Below, piece after piece: positions 31,966 to 40,783 of a stretch of 64,000 nt of DNA. The stretch comes from Streptomyces paradoxus (GTDB lineage: Bacteria; Actinomycetota; Actinomycetes; Streptomycetales; Streptomycetaceae). The notes under the pieces were generated by a model. It saw nothing but the letters and a program-made list of their open reading frames with translations. It had not been told where the DNA came from and did not search any database. Within the stretch, counting starts at the first letter, position 1; the number at the start of each line of letters is the position of its first letter. The stretch is from the NCBI RefSeq assembly GCF_014202475.1, contig NZ_JACHGV010000002.1, forward strand, positions 891,102 through 955,101, given 5' to 3'. The position numbers were made by a program, and so were the translations under genes.

Positions 31966-33312
31966 ATGAACACAGCGGACCTTGGGCTGCCGGTGGATGT
32001 TCCCTCGACGGCGCTCTTCACGGACCAGTACGAGCTGACGATGCTGCGGGCCGCCCTCACGGCGGGCACGGCCGAGCGGCGAAGCGTGTTCGAGGTCTTC
32101 ACCCGGCGGCTGCCGAACGGGCGCCGCTACGGCGTCGTGGGCGGCACCGGCCGGGTGCTGGACGCGGTGGAGAACTTCCGCTTCGACACGGCCGTGCTGA
32201 ACTTCCTGCGGGAGCGGGAGATCGTCGACGAGGAGACCCTGGACTGGCTCGCCGGCTACCGGTTCCGCGGCGACATCTGGGGCTACCCCGAGGGCGAGGT
32301 GTACTTCCCGGGCTCGCCGATCATGCGGGTCGAGGGCACCTTCGCCGAGTGCGTGCTGCTGGAGACCGTGATCCTGTCGATCCTCAACCACGACTCGGCG
32401 ATCGCCGCCGCGGCCTCGCGGATGTCGGCGGCCGCGGGAGACCGGCCGCTGATCGAGATGGGCGCCCGGCGCACGCACGAGCTGGCGGCGGTGGCGGCCT
32501 CCCGGGCCGCGTACGTCGGCGGCTTCGCGACCACCTCCGACCTGGCCGCCGGGTTCCGCTACGGGATCCCCACGGTCGGCACCTCCGCGCACGCCTTCAC
32601 CCTGCTGCACGACAGCGAGCGGGACGCCTTCCAGGCCCAGGTGAACACGCTGGGCCGGGGCACCACCCTGCTGGTGGACACCTACGACGTCGCCGAGGCG
32701 GTCCGCACGGCCGTCGAGGTCGCCGGGACCGAGCTGGGCGCGGTCCGCATCGACTCCGGCGACCTGCTGCTGGTGGCGCACCGGGTGCGGCAGCAGCTCG
32801 ACGAGCTGGGCGCGACCGGTACGAAGATCGTGGTGACGTCGGACCTGGACGAGTACGCGATCGCCTCCCTGGCGGCGGCCCCGGTGGACGCCTACGGCGT
32901 CGGGACGCAGCTGGTGACCGGCTCCGGCCACCCCACCTCCTCGATGGTCTACAAGCTGGTCGCGCGGGCCGAGTCCGCGGGCCCGAAGGCGCCGCTGGTG
33001 CCGGTGGCGAAGAAGTCCAGCAGCGGCAAGACGTCGATCGGGGGACGCAAGTGGGCCGCGCGGCGGCTGGACTCCTACGGGGTCGCCGAGGCCGAGGTGA
33101 TCGGCACCGGGCCGGTGCCGGCCGGGCTCGCGGACCGGCAGTTGCTGGTGGAGCTGGTCAAGGGCGGCGAGGTGGTGGCGCGCGAGCCGCTGGACGCGGC
33201 GCGCGAGCGGCACACGAGGGCGCGCGCGGCTCTCCCGATGTCGGCCACGCAGCTCTCGCGCGGGGAGCCCGTCCTGCCCACGGAGTACCTGCACGAGACC
33301 TCGGGTAGCTAG
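31966..33312 (+). CDS. pncB: Nicotinate phosphoribosyltransferase
   Basis: 448 residues. [17 protein letters not shown] at the start, [49 protein letters not shown] and [15 protein letters not shown] are the NAPRTase signatures, and [19 protein letters not shown] closes the core. It joins nicotinate and PRPP to make NaMN in NAD salvage. It is followed by a nicotinamidase gene, which supplies its substrate, with 111 bp between. Confidence 0.96.
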   Translation: MNTADLGLPVDVPSTALFTDQYELTMLRAALTAGTAERRSVFEVFTRRLPNGRRYGVVGGTGRVLDAVENFRFDTAVLNFLREREIVDEETLDWLAGYRFRGDIWGYPEGEVYFPGSPIMRVEGTFAECVLLETVILSILNHDSAIAAAASRMSAAAGDRPLIEMGARRTHELAAVAASRAAYVGGFATTSDLAAGFRYGIPTVGTSAHAFTLLHDSERDAFQAQVNTLGRGTTLLVDTYDVAEAVRTAVEVAGTELGAVRIDSGDLLLVAHRVRQQLDELGATGTKIVVTSDLDEYAIASLAAAPVDAYGVGTQLVTGSGHPTSSMVYKLVARAESAGPKAPLVPVAKKSSSGKTSIGGRKWAARRLDSYGVAEAEVIGTGPVPAGLADRQLLVELVKGGEVVAREPLDAARERHTRARAALPMSATQLSRGEPVLPTEYLHETSGS

Positions 33313-33423
33313 GGGGTGTGCCGTGACGCCGACCCGTACCCCCTCCCGTCCGCTCCCGTCTGTCAATAGGCTCGGTGGTTCACCGGCCGGGCTTGCCGAC
33401 CTCATAGCCGAAGGACACCGACC

Positions 33424-34014
33424 ATGCGCCGCGCCTTGATCGTCGTCGATGTGCAGAACGACTTCTGTGAGGGGGGCAGCCTCGCGGTGGCCGGCGGGGC
33501 CGATGTGGCCGCCGCCGTCACGGAGCTGATCGGGCAGGCGGCCGGGTCCGGCTACCAGCACGTCGTGGCCACCCGCGACCACCACATCGCCCCCGGCGGC
33601 CACTTCTCCGCGAACCCGGACTACGCCCGCTCCTGGCCCGCGCACTGCGTCGCCGGTACCGAGGGGGTCGGCTTCCACCCGAACTTCGCCCCCGCCGTCG
33701 CCTCCGGCTCGATCGACGCGGTGTTCGACAAGGGGGCGTATTCGGCGGCGTACAGCGGTTTCGAGGGCACGGACGAGAACGGCACGCCCCTGGCCGACTG
33801 GCTGCGCTCGCGCGAGGTCACCGAGGTCGACGTGGTCGGCATCGCCACCGACCACTGCGTTCGCGCCACGGCCCTCGACGCCGCCCGGGAGGGTTTCCGT
33901 ACGCAGGTCCTGCTGGACCTGACGGCCGGGGTGGCCCAGGAGAGCACCGAGCGGGCCCTGGAGGAGCTGCGCCAGGCGGGCGTGGAGCTGTCGGGCAAGC
34001 CGGTCGTGCAGTAG
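33424..34014 (+). CDS. pncA: Nicotinamidase (isochorismatase fold)
   Basis: 196 residues. The Asp-Lys-Cys triad is intact: VDVQNDFCEGGSLAV (Asp9), DKGAYSAAYSGFEG (Lys) and VGIATDHCVRATALDAA (Cys). The metal site DxHxxH-type residues are in TRDHHIAPGGHFSAN. It converts nicotinamide to nicotinate, the substrate of PncB encoded just upstream, so the two form a NAD-salvage unit. GAAGGA 8 nt upstream fits the ATG. Confidence 0.95.
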   Translation: MRRALIVVDVQNDFCEGGSLAVAGGADVAAAVTELIGQAAGSGYQHVVATRDHHIAPGGHFSANPDYARSWPAHCVAGTEGVGFHPNFAPAVASGSIDAVFDKGAYSAAYSGFEGTDENGTPLADWLRSREVTEVDVVGIATDHCVRATALDAAREGFRTQVLLDLTAGVAQESTERALEELRQAGVELSGKPVVQ

Positions 34015-34041
34015 CCCCGCGGCTCCGGCGGGCTCCCGGGC

Positions 34042-34386
34042 TCAGGTCTGGGCCGTCGGGCGCCTCAGGAGCGCTCTGATCGGACGCCACAGTTCCTGGA
34101 CCAGGTCCGGGCTCGACGCGACACCGTTGTCGGGGGCCGTGCGCCATATCAGCCCGTCGGGGTGGTGCAGGACCGCCGTGATCTCGTCAGGGGTCGGCGG
34201 GGCGGCGTTGCCGCGCAGGTAGACCGACCGCAGACCGAGGTTGCGGAGCCTGGTCAGGGCCCGCGCACGGTTCACGGAGTGGACGAGGACACGGACGGCG
34301 CCGGGGCCGTCGACGGCGGGGCTGGGCAGATTCAGTGCCACCACCACCGTTCCGTTCGGCAGCTTGCAGAAGCCTCCTGCGGCCAT
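34042..34386 (-). CDS. Hypothetical protein, 114 aa
   Basis: No family recognised. Begins CKLPNGTVVVALNLPSPAVD and has a mid-section VLVHSVNRARALTRLRNLGL, then a C-terminal LVQELWRPIRALLRR. Soluble, with no signal or membrane segment. The start is ATG (34384-34386) after GGGGGATGAGCGC. It converges with pncA and is followed upstream by a strong hairpin that ends the M6 protease gene. Confidence 0.6.
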   Translation of the reverse strand: MAAGGFCKLPNGTVVVALNLPSPAVDGPGAVRVLVHSVNRARALTRLRNLGLRSVYLRGNAAPPTPDEITAVLHHPDGLIWRTAPDNGVASSPDLVQELWRPIRALLRRPTAQT

Positions 34387-34447
34387 GCGCTCATCCCCCC
34401 GTGTCGGTCGGTGTCAATAAGAGAGCCACAGGACGCACCTAAACACG

Positions 34448-34483
34448 GATCGGCGGTGACCCGCCAGGGGGTCACCGCCGATC
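34448..34483. terminator. Terminator of the M6 protease gene
   Basis: A perfect 15-bp stem (34448-34462 GATCGGCGGTGACCC with 34469-34483) and six-base loop just beyond the stop codon of the minus-strand protease. Confidence 0.8.
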
Positions 34484-34508
34484 ATGCTCTGACCTGCAAG
34501 GATGCGGA

Positions 34509-36857
34509 TTACCTACCCGCGGCGCCGACCTCCAGCTCGATCGTCGAGCCGTCCTTGGCTTCCTTGAGGATCTTGATCTTCGTGTTGGTGTCAGTGATCT
34601 TGACACCCGCGGTCGGGTTCGACTCGTCGTAGTAGTCGTTCTTCCGGTCGTTGAAGACCGAGACGCCCTTCGAGCCCGGGATGTACTTCGCCACGTCCGC
34701 CTTGTGCAGCGTCATGCCGTCGGTGCGGTAGAGGCTGAACGGCGAGTCGTAGGCCTGGATGCGGTTGCGCATCAGCATGCCGTCGGCCCACTTCAGCGCG
34801 TCCGGGTGCGAGTCGATCGGCAGGACCAGACCGGTGCCCTTGTGCTGGCTGGTGTTGTTGTCCGCCTGGGAGGTGTCCCACTTCCAGATCAGCAGGCCGT
34901 TCTGGTACGCGTAGTGCTCCACCCAGTCCGGGCGCGCCGTGAAGCCGAAGTTGTACGGGCCGACCTTGAGGGTCTTGTCGTACGACACGTACTGCCGGTT
35001 CTCGGCGATGTAGTACTGCGCGTAGTCCTTGGTGAAGGACGCGCCGATGCGGGAGAAGCCGGTGGCCTTCCACGCGGCGTCCGCGCTCTCGGCGTTGTCG
35101 GAGAAGACGGGGGCGCCGTCGGCGGTCACCGTGATCGCGTCGGCCGCGAAGCCCTTCTGGGCCACGCCGCCGTCGGTCTGGTAGCGGAAGCGCAGGTCGA
35201 TCTTCTTGCCGGCGTAGGCGTCCAGCGAGAAGGCGAGCTTCTTGTAGCCGTCGATGGTGCCGGTCAGAGCCGGCTTGTCGCTGCCGTCGCGCGGGATCGG
35301 CTGGCCGTCCACCGTGCCGTCGAGGGCGGTCCAGTTGGCGCCGCCGTCGGTCGAGACCTCGGTGTAGAGGTAGTCGTAGTTGGCCTCGATCTCGTACCAG
35401 CCGTCGAGGCCGAGCTGGGCCTTGGACTTGCCGGTGAGGTCGACCGACCGCGTCAGGGTGTTCTTGAGGTTGTCACCGCTGCCGCTCCACCACTGGGTCT
35501 TGCCCTCGGCGGGGGTGACGATCTCGGTGGTGACCGCCTTCTTGGGCAGGTCGACGACCAGGGCCTGCTTGTGCTTGGTGTTGTACTCCGCCACGCCCAG
35601 CTTGTGCCAGGAGTTGACGCCGGCCTTGGCCTTGTCGTAGTTCAGCCAGCCGAGCTGCATCTTGTCCCAGGCGGTCATGTCGCCGGGCAGGTCACCGATC
35701 TCGTTCTTGCCCTTGCCGAGCCAGGAACCGGACGACATCAGCGTCCAGAAGCCGGTGGAGTTCTCGCCGCCCGCGGTGTCGTAGTGGTCGGGCAGGCCGA
35801 GGTCGTGGCCGTACTCGTGGGCGTAGACGCCGAGTCCGCCGTTCTCCGGCTGGACGGTGTAGTCGCCGACCCAGATGCCGGTGTCGCCGATCTTCGCGCC
35901 GCCGAGCTTGTTGTTCTCGGGGCCGGTGGCGCCGGCGTCGGTGCCGAAGGCGTACCAGCGGTGCGCCCAGATCGCGTCGGTGCCCTGGGCGCCGCCGCCC
36001 GCGGACTCGTCCTCGCCCGCGTGCACGATCTGGAAGTGGTCGATGTAGCCGTCGGGCTCGTTGAAGTCGCCGTCGCCGTCGAAGTCGTAGCGGTCCCACT
36101 CGTCGAAGCGCGCGACGTCCGCCTTGATCTGCGCGTCGGTCCTCCCCGCTGCCTTCTGCTGGGAGACCCAGGCGTTCAGACCGTCGCTGACGACGTTCCA
36201 CACACTCGGGCAGTTGGTGTCGCCGCAGGCGTTGTTGCCGTAGCGCGCCTCGTTGTAGGGGACCTTGACCCAGTCGGAGACCTCGCCCTCGACCGAGTAG
36301 CGGCCCGAGGACTGCTTCTCGTAGTACGTCTTGACGGAGTCGACGCCCTTGCCGGAACCGAAGTACAGGTCCTGGAAGTAGTCCCGGTCGTAGTCGGCCC
36401 GCCAGGCCGTGGAGTTGTCCTTCTTGCGGTCGGGCTTGGGTATCGCGTTGTGCAGCGGGCCCGGGGTGCCGCCGTAGCGGCTGTCGACCTGGTCGCCGAA
36501 CTCGACCAGGATCGTGAAGATCTTGTCGGTCTTCTCGCGGCCGAGCTCGACGTACTTGGCGTCGCCCTTCTTGCTCTTGAGCTGGACGACCTTCGAGCCC
36601 TCGCGGTTCTTGACCTTGCTCTTGCCCGAGAGGACCTGGTTCAGGGCCTCCTGGCGCTGGGCGTCCTGCGTCTTGCTCAGCGGGCCTTCGAGGTCGTGCT
36701 CGTCGTGGTGGCGTTCCGCCGGGTCGTGCCGGTCCACGGTGGTGGGCCGGGGAGCCGGGGCGTCGTCGGCCACCGCGTAGGTCGAGGCGGTGGCGGTGGC
36801 CGCCGCGAGCGCCACGCTTATGGCGGCCGCTCTGAACGTCCAGGGTCTACTGGTCAC
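34509..36857 (-). CDS. Secreted M6-family (immune inhibitor A-like) metalloprotease
   Basis: 782 residues. A signal peptide (TFRAAAISVALAAATATAST, cleaved after AVA) and a charged propeptide precede the catalytic domain with zinc motif HEYGHDLGLPDH (near residue 346), and GFWTLMSSGSWLG with the Met-turn-like Met. The C-terminal half has a MAM/jelly-roll-like region (DNAESADAAWKATGF) and ends in LEVGAAG. The start is GTG with GGGGGAGGAT 6 nt upstream. It should degrade extracellular proteins during nutrient limitation. Inverted repeats upstream point to dedicated regulation. Confidence 0.93.
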   Translation of the reverse strand: MTSRPWTFRAAAISVALAAATATASTYAVADDAPAPRPTTVDRHDPAERHHDEHDLEGPLSKTQDAQRQEALNQVLSGKSKVKNREGSKVVQLKSKKGDAKYVELGREKTDKIFTILVEFGDQVDSRYGGTPGPLHNAIPKPDRKKDNSTAWRADYDRDYFQDLYFGSGKGVDSVKTYYEKQSSGRYSVEGEVSDWVKVPYNEARYGNNACGDTNCPSVWNVVSDGLNAWVSQQKAAGRTDAQIKADVARFDEWDRYDFDGDGDFNEPDGYIDHFQIVHAGEDESAGGGAQGTDAIWAHRWYAFGTDAGATGPENNKLGGAKIGDTGIWVGDYTVQPENGGLGVYAHEYGHDLGLPDHYDTAGGENSTGFWTLMSSGSWLGKGKNEIGDLPGDMTAWDKMQLGWLNYDKAKAGVNSWHKLGVAEYNTKHKQALVVDLPKKAVTTEIVTPAEGKTQWWSGSGDNLKNTLTRSVDLTGKSKAQLGLDGWYEIEANYDYLYTEVSTDGGANWTALDGTVDGQPIPRDGSDKPALTGTIDGYKKLAFSLDAYAGKKIDLRFRYQTDGGVAQKGFAADAITVTADGAPVFSDNAESADAAWKATGFSRIGASFTKDYAQYYIAENRQYVSYDKTLKVGPYNFGFTARPDWVEHYAYQNGLLIWKWDTSQADNNTSQHKGTGLVLPIDSHPDALKWADGMLMRNRIQAYDSPFSLYRTDGMTLHKADVAKYIPGSKGVSVFNDRKNDYYDESNPTAGVKITDTNTKIKILKEAKDGSTIELEVGAAGR

Positions 36858-37284
36858 TTGAGATCCTCCCCCGCGTCCGGGCGCGCGGCAGGCAGGGTCC
36901 CGGTCATGGAAATCCGCGCGCGCGTGATCAACGCGTGTAGTCAAGTGACGACATTTGACTAGAGGTTTAGAAGAAAAGACAGACCTTGACTTGCACAAGT
37001 CAAGTGCACTATGCGGAGGTGAGGTTCGTTTTACGGACAACCAAACGGTTGCCCCGAGCGGCTCCCCTGGGCCTCCCCTCCGGCCGGGCGGGCGCGTGCA
37101 TATGTCCACTAGGTGGACGTCATGACTCCGTGCGCCCCCTGTGCACCGCCCTTGTTGATTAGGTCACGCTTACCGCCGGTTCCGGTCGGGCACCCTGCCG
37201 GTGAGAATGTCGGATGGCAGAACGCCCGGAAACCGGCGCAATGCCAGGCCGACAACGCCGTGGACCCCCACTCTCGAGGACATG
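36858..37284. other. Regulatory region upstream of the M6 protease
   Basis: 427 bp between divergent genes, notably AT-rich around 36940-37010. It holds a perfect 20-bp palindrome (36985-37004) and several related GTCAAGTG elements. No reading frame or RNA gene is convincing; it probably contains the promoters of both flanking genes. Confidence 0.6.
36985..37004. promoter_or_regulatory. Perfect 20-bp palindrome, probable operator
   Basis: CTTGACTTG-CA-CAAGTCAAG is perfectly symmetric. Related half sites occur nearby: AGTCAA-N10-TTGACT (36939-36960) and TCAAGTGAC at 36941-36949, mirrored by GTCACTTGA at 36853-36861 over the protease start codon. The cluster looks like cooperative binding sites for a dimeric repressor of the protease; no such regulator gene is adjacent. 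Confidence 0.6.
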
Positions 37285-37563
37285 ATGGCCATGCCCCGTC
37301 CGACTGCCGCACAGCTCGCCTACGGTTCGTGCACCGTGATCTTCTCGACCTTCGCCATGCTGCTGCTGTCTGGGACGAGTTCGGGTGCGGGGATCGCGGT
37401 CATCGCCGTCGCGGCGCTCGTCCTCGGGCTGCTGGTCGCCATGACGGTGCCGGCGTCCGGGAAGCGCCCTGCCGCGGTGCACCAGCCCTCGCCCCGGGAA
37501 CCGGTACGGGCCTCGGTCCCGGCACCCGCCCCGGAACCGGTACGCGAACGGGCGGCCTCCTGA
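37285..37563 (+). CDS. Small membrane protein
   Basis: About 92 residues. Two membrane helices (CTVIFSTFAMLLLSGT and IAVIAVAALVLGLLVAM) follow MPRPTAAQLAYGS; the C-terminal 35 residues are Pro-rich and charged. No family recognised. Start codons are close together (37282, 37285, 37291) behind GAGGA; the second is used here, but 37291 has equal claim. It is divergent from the M6 protease across the palindrome region and convergent with the RDD gene. Confidence 0.65.
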   Translation: MAMPRPTAAQLAYGSCTVIFSTFAMLLLSGTSSGAGIAVIAVAALVLGLLVAMTVPASGKRPAAVHQPSPREPVRASVPAPAPEPVRERAAS

Positions 37564-37596
37564 CCGCCCGCTGCACCCCGTTGATGGTTCTGCGCC

Positions 37597-38283
37597 TCAA
37601 TCGGTGCTGACCACGACCGTTTTGGCCGCCTTGTCGTGCAGGCCCTGCTTGTAGGGCCGGTCGAAGAAGCTCCAGCCGCCGCAGATCGCGGTCCAGACGC
37701 ACGCGCAGCAGAAGGCGAACGGGATCCACAGCACCGCGGCGCGCGCCAGCGCGTTCTGCACGGAGGGCGTCGCACCGTTGTCCAGGTTGGCCACGCGCAT
37801 GTTCAGCAGCTTCTTGCCGAGGGTCTGGCCGGTCCTCGCGGTCAGGACGGTGTCGTAGGCGATGTAGAGGACAGCGGCGATCCCCGACTGCCAGAACGAC
37901 TTGCCGACCTCGATGCGGTCGCTGTCCACGTCGTACTCGTTGACGTCGAAGCCCCACGTGAGCAACCAGACGACGGCGCCCACCAGGATCATGTCGAGGA
38001 TGCGCGCGAGCGTGCGCTTGCCGCTGTCGGCGAGCGGGGGCATGCCGGCGAGGGGGTCGGTGGGGTAGGAACCGCCGCCGTACGGATCGCCCCCGTAGGG
38101 GCCGCCTCCGAAGCCGTCACCCGGACCGCCGGGACCGCCCGGGCCGCCGCCCCCGTACGGCGGTGGTTCGCTGCCGTAGGGCGGGCCAGTGCCCTCCCCG
38201 GGCGGCTCGTTCGGGGGGCGCTTCCGGAACGGGTCGTCTTCCGGGGGTTGCTGACCGGAGCCGGGGGGCGGTTCGCTGCTCAT
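37597..38283 (-). CDS. RDD-family membrane protein, short form
   Basis: 228 residues. The first 90 are Pro/Gly-rich repeats (PPYGGGGPGGPG, YGGDPYGGGSYP). The RDD domain starts at KRTLARILDMILVGAVVWLL (the RxxxxxxD signature with Arg and Asp), then AVLYIAYDTVLTARTGQTLG, KKLLNMRVANLD and FDRPYKQGLHDKAAKTVVV. RDD proteins have three membrane helices; some act as ion antiporters, others are unknown. It is one of two tandem RDD genes with related ends (WRQCWHDKAAHTFV in the neighbour). Confidence 0.88.
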   Translation of the reverse strand: MSSEPPPGSGQQPPEDDPFRKRPPNEPPGEGTGPPYGSEPPPYGGGGPGGPGGPGDGFGGGPYGGDPYGGGSYPTDPLAGMPPLADSGKRTLARILDMILVGAVVWLLTWGFDVNEYDVDSDRIEVGKSFWQSGIAAVLYIAYDTVLTARTGQTLGKKLLNMRVANLDNGATPSVQNALARAAVLWIPFAFCCACVWTAICGGWSFFDRPYKQGLHDKAAKTVVVSTD

Positions 38284-38343
38284 GGCCCGAGTCGACCGCG
38301 AACCCCCGGGCTCCGCATCCGGCGGACGGCCGTCCGAGGGAGG

Positions 38344-40116
38344 TCAGCCCGCCACGAACGTGTGCGCGGCCTTGTCGTGCCAGCACTGTCGCCAGGGCCG
38401 GTCGAAGAGGCACCAGGCGACGCCGACGATCCCGACGGCGAGGAGCCCGGGCACGCTGTAGACCAGCCAGCGGCGCAGGGCCGCGCCGAAGCCGGGCGAG
38501 TCGTGGCCCTCGATGTCGCGGACTTCGAGGCCCATCAGCTTCTTGCCGAGGGTGCGGCCCCACTTGGCGGTGGGCAGCACCTCCGAGAGCACGCCGGCGA
38601 GCAGCAGTACGGCCAGGATGATGCCGAGGTAGATCGAGGTGGTGCCGTCGAGCAGCCAGACCGTGACGGTCTCGCCGGAGAGCTTGGCCGCGTCGATCTT
38701 CTCGTTGACGTGGTCGATCGCCTTGGTGCCGAGCGGGACGGCGGCCGCGGCGGTGAGCGCGGCGAGCACGACGGTGTCCAGCAGCCGGGCCACCAGCCGC
38801 TTGCCGAGTCCGGCCGGGCGGGCCTCTGCCTGGCGCCGGGCGGCCGCCTGGAACACGTCCTCGACCGGCGGCTTCCAGGGCGTGACGGGCTGTTCGTCAC
38901 CGCCGCCGGCTCCGGCGAGCCGGTGCACCTGCTGCGCCCAGGAGGACTGGCCGCCGCCGGGGCCCGCGCTGAGGGGCGTACCGGAGGAGGCCGCGGCGCC
39001 GGGTTGGGCGCTGCCGGGCCCGCCGGACTGCGCGGGGACGGTGGGCGCCGCCTGGGGTCCGGACAGCGCCGTCGGGGCGGCCGCGGAAGCCTGGGCCGCC
39101 GCGCTGCCGGCCCCGGCCTGCGCCGCGGAGGCACGGGCGGCGGCCGCCTTGCCCGCGCCGAAGCCGGGCCCCGCGGAATCGTTCCCGGGACCGGTCGGCC
39201 CGGACTGCCCGGCGAACGCGGGTCCCGACGGGCCCATGCCTGAGGCCGCCGCAGCACTGCCCTGGCCGGCCGGCCCCAAGCCGGAACCGGACGCACCGCC
39301 TTGGCCCGCGGAGCCGGAAGCGGCCGAGTCGCCACCCGGCCCCGCCGGCCCGAAGCCGGAGCCCGCGGCCCCACCCTGACCTCCGAAGGCGGGCGCCGCC
39401 GCGCCGCCGCCCGATCCCGGCGGTCCGAAGCCGGGGCCGCCGGAGTTACCGGAGCTGTTACCGGAACCCCCCGGACCCCCGGCCGGTTTCGAAGCGCCGC
39501 CGGCCGGGCCCGTGCGCGGGGACACCGCGCGGAACGTCATCGTGCCGTCGTCGGGGGCATCGGCCCGGGCCCCTCCCCCGGGCTGCCCCGTCGGGCGGCG
39601 GAACACGAACGTGCCGTCTCCCGCCGCCGCGTTCGCCTCCTGGTCGGCCGGCGGGACGTTCGCCGTGCCGTCGGTGCGGGCGGCCTCCCCGTCGGGCCGC
39701 GGGCCTGCGGGCGACACCCTCGGGTCGGCGCCCTGCGCCCCCTGCGGAGCGCCCCACGAGACACGGCGGTCCTGGTCCCCGCCGAAGCCGGACTGACGCG
39801 AGCGGTCGGCGCCCCAGGCCGAGGCGGGTTCGGGACGGCTGCCGTGCTGGGCGTCGGCGGCGGACGGCGACTCGGACGGCTCCTCGACCGGGTCCTCGTC
39901 GAAGAAGTGCGGGCCGGTCTCCTCGACCGAGGCGGGCTGTGCCGCCCCCGCTCCGGGCGGCGGCGCGAGCGACTCGCCGTCCCGGGGCGCCGGACGGCTG
40001 GTGCCCGGCACCCAGGAAGCGCCGTTCCAGTACCGGACATATCCAGGAATGGACGGGTCCGGGTAATACCCTTCGCGGGGCCTGTCGTCACCGGGGGCCG
40101 GGGTTGGGGCGCTCAT
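38344..40116 (-). CDS. RDD-family membrane protein with DUF2510 and a long low-complexity linker
   Basis: 590 residues. The N-terminus has a DUF2510 segment (GYYPDPSIPGYVRYWNGASW). Residues about 60-400 are Gly/Ala/Pro-rich with few hydrophobic residues. The C-terminal RDD domain begins LGKRLVARLLDTVVLAALTA and contains WGRTLGKKLMGLEVRDIEG and FDRPWRQCWHDKAAHTF. The long disordered segment is unusual even for this family and probably is a flexible arm between the small domain and the membrane part. The start is ATG 40114-40116. A possible scaffold; function unknown. Confidence 0.88.
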   Translation of the reverse strand: MSAPTPAPGDDRPREGYYPDPSIPGYVRYWNGASWVPGTSRPAPRDGESLAPPPGAGAAQPASVEETGPHFFDEDPVEEPSESPSAADAQHGSRPEPASAWGADRSRQSGFGGDQDRRVSWGAPQGAQGADPRVSPAGPRPDGEAARTDGTANVPPADQEANAAAGDGTFVFRRPTGQPGGGARADAPDDGTMTFRAVSPRTGPAGGASKPAGGPGGSGNSSGNSGGPGFGPPGSGGGAAAPAFGGQGGAAGSGFGPAGPGGDSAASGSAGQGGASGSGLGPAGQGSAAAASGMGPSGPAFAGQSGPTGPGNDSAGPGFGAGKAAAARASAAQAGAGSAAAQASAAAPTALSGPQAAPTVPAQSGGPGSAQPGAAASSGTPLSAGPGGGQSSWAQQVHRLAGAGGGDEQPVTPWKPPVEDVFQAAARRQAEARPAGLGKRLVARLLDTVVLAALTAAAAVPLGTKAIDHVNEKIDAAKLSGETVTVWLLDGTTSIYLGIILAVLLLAGVLSEVLPTAKWGRTLGKKLMGLEVRDIEGHDSPGFGAALRRWLVYSVPGLLAVGIVGVAWCLFDRPWRQCWHDKAAHTFVAG

Positions 40117-40361
40117 GTCCGTCGTCCCGTATCTGCTCGGGGGCCAAATGGGGGCCTCCACATCTATCAGACGTGCGCAAGCCCCACCGCCGCTCCCACC
40201 GGACCCACCCCTTTCGAGCACCGATGTGCTACGCACCGCGCCGCACCGGCGGATGCCCCTGCGAAAAAAACTTCCGGCAAGGCGCGTAATGCCACGGCCC
40301 CCGCCCGCTCTCTCCTCCCGACCGGCCCTCGCGGGCAGCCGTCAGGAGAAGGGAGACCGCC

Positions 40362-40772
40362 GTGCACACCGTGGTGGAGCGGGAACTGGAGCTGAAACTC
40401 GTCCTGTCGCCGGAGCGCAGGATCCCCGTGCCGGCCCGGCTCGGGTACCTCACGGACGACCCCTACGCCGTCCACGTCACCTTTCACATCGACACCGAGC
40501 ATCCGGTGTACTGGACGTTCGCCCGGGATCTGCTGGTCGAGGGCGTGTTCCGGCCGTGCGGGCAGGGGGACGTGCGGGTGTGGCCGACGAAGACCGCGGG
40601 GCGCAGCGTCATGCTGATGGCGCTGAGTTCACCCGGCGGGGACGCCCTGCTGGAGGCTCCGGCGGCGGCGGTGTCGGCCTGGCTGGAGCGCACGCTGCGG
40701 GTGGTGCCGCCGGGAACGGAGGGCGAACAGCTCGGTCTTGACGACGAACTGGCCCAGTTGCTCGCCCAGTGA
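40362..40772 (+). CDS. ssgG: SsgA-like sporulation/cell-division protein (probably SsgG)
   Basis: 136 residues. VVERELELKLVLSPERRIPV, LTDDPYAVHVTFHIDTEHPV, YWTFARDLLVEGVFRPCGQG and SPGGDALLEAPAAAVSAWLE are characteristic of the SALP family, found only in morphologically complex actinomycetes. SALPs direct septum placement, spore-wall and peptidoglycan processing during sporulation. Being three genes from hpd suggests SsgG, whose loss affects regular septum placement in S. coelicolor; this assignment is from memory of gene order. The start is GTG at 40362, preceded by GGAG. Confidence 0.85.
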   Translation: MHTVVERELELKLVLSPERRIPVPARLGYLTDDPYAVHVTFHIDTEHPVYWTFARDLLVEGVFRPCGQGDVRVWPTKTAGRSVMLMALSSPGGDALLEAPAAAVSAWLERTLRVVPPGTEGEQLGLDDELAQLLAQ

Positions 40773-40783
40773 GGGGCCGGGGC

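Noticed and set aside
36961..37010. Palindrome as a transcription terminator
   Set aside because: It lies upstream of both flanking genes and has few G-C pairs in the arms with no T-run. An operator role is more likely.
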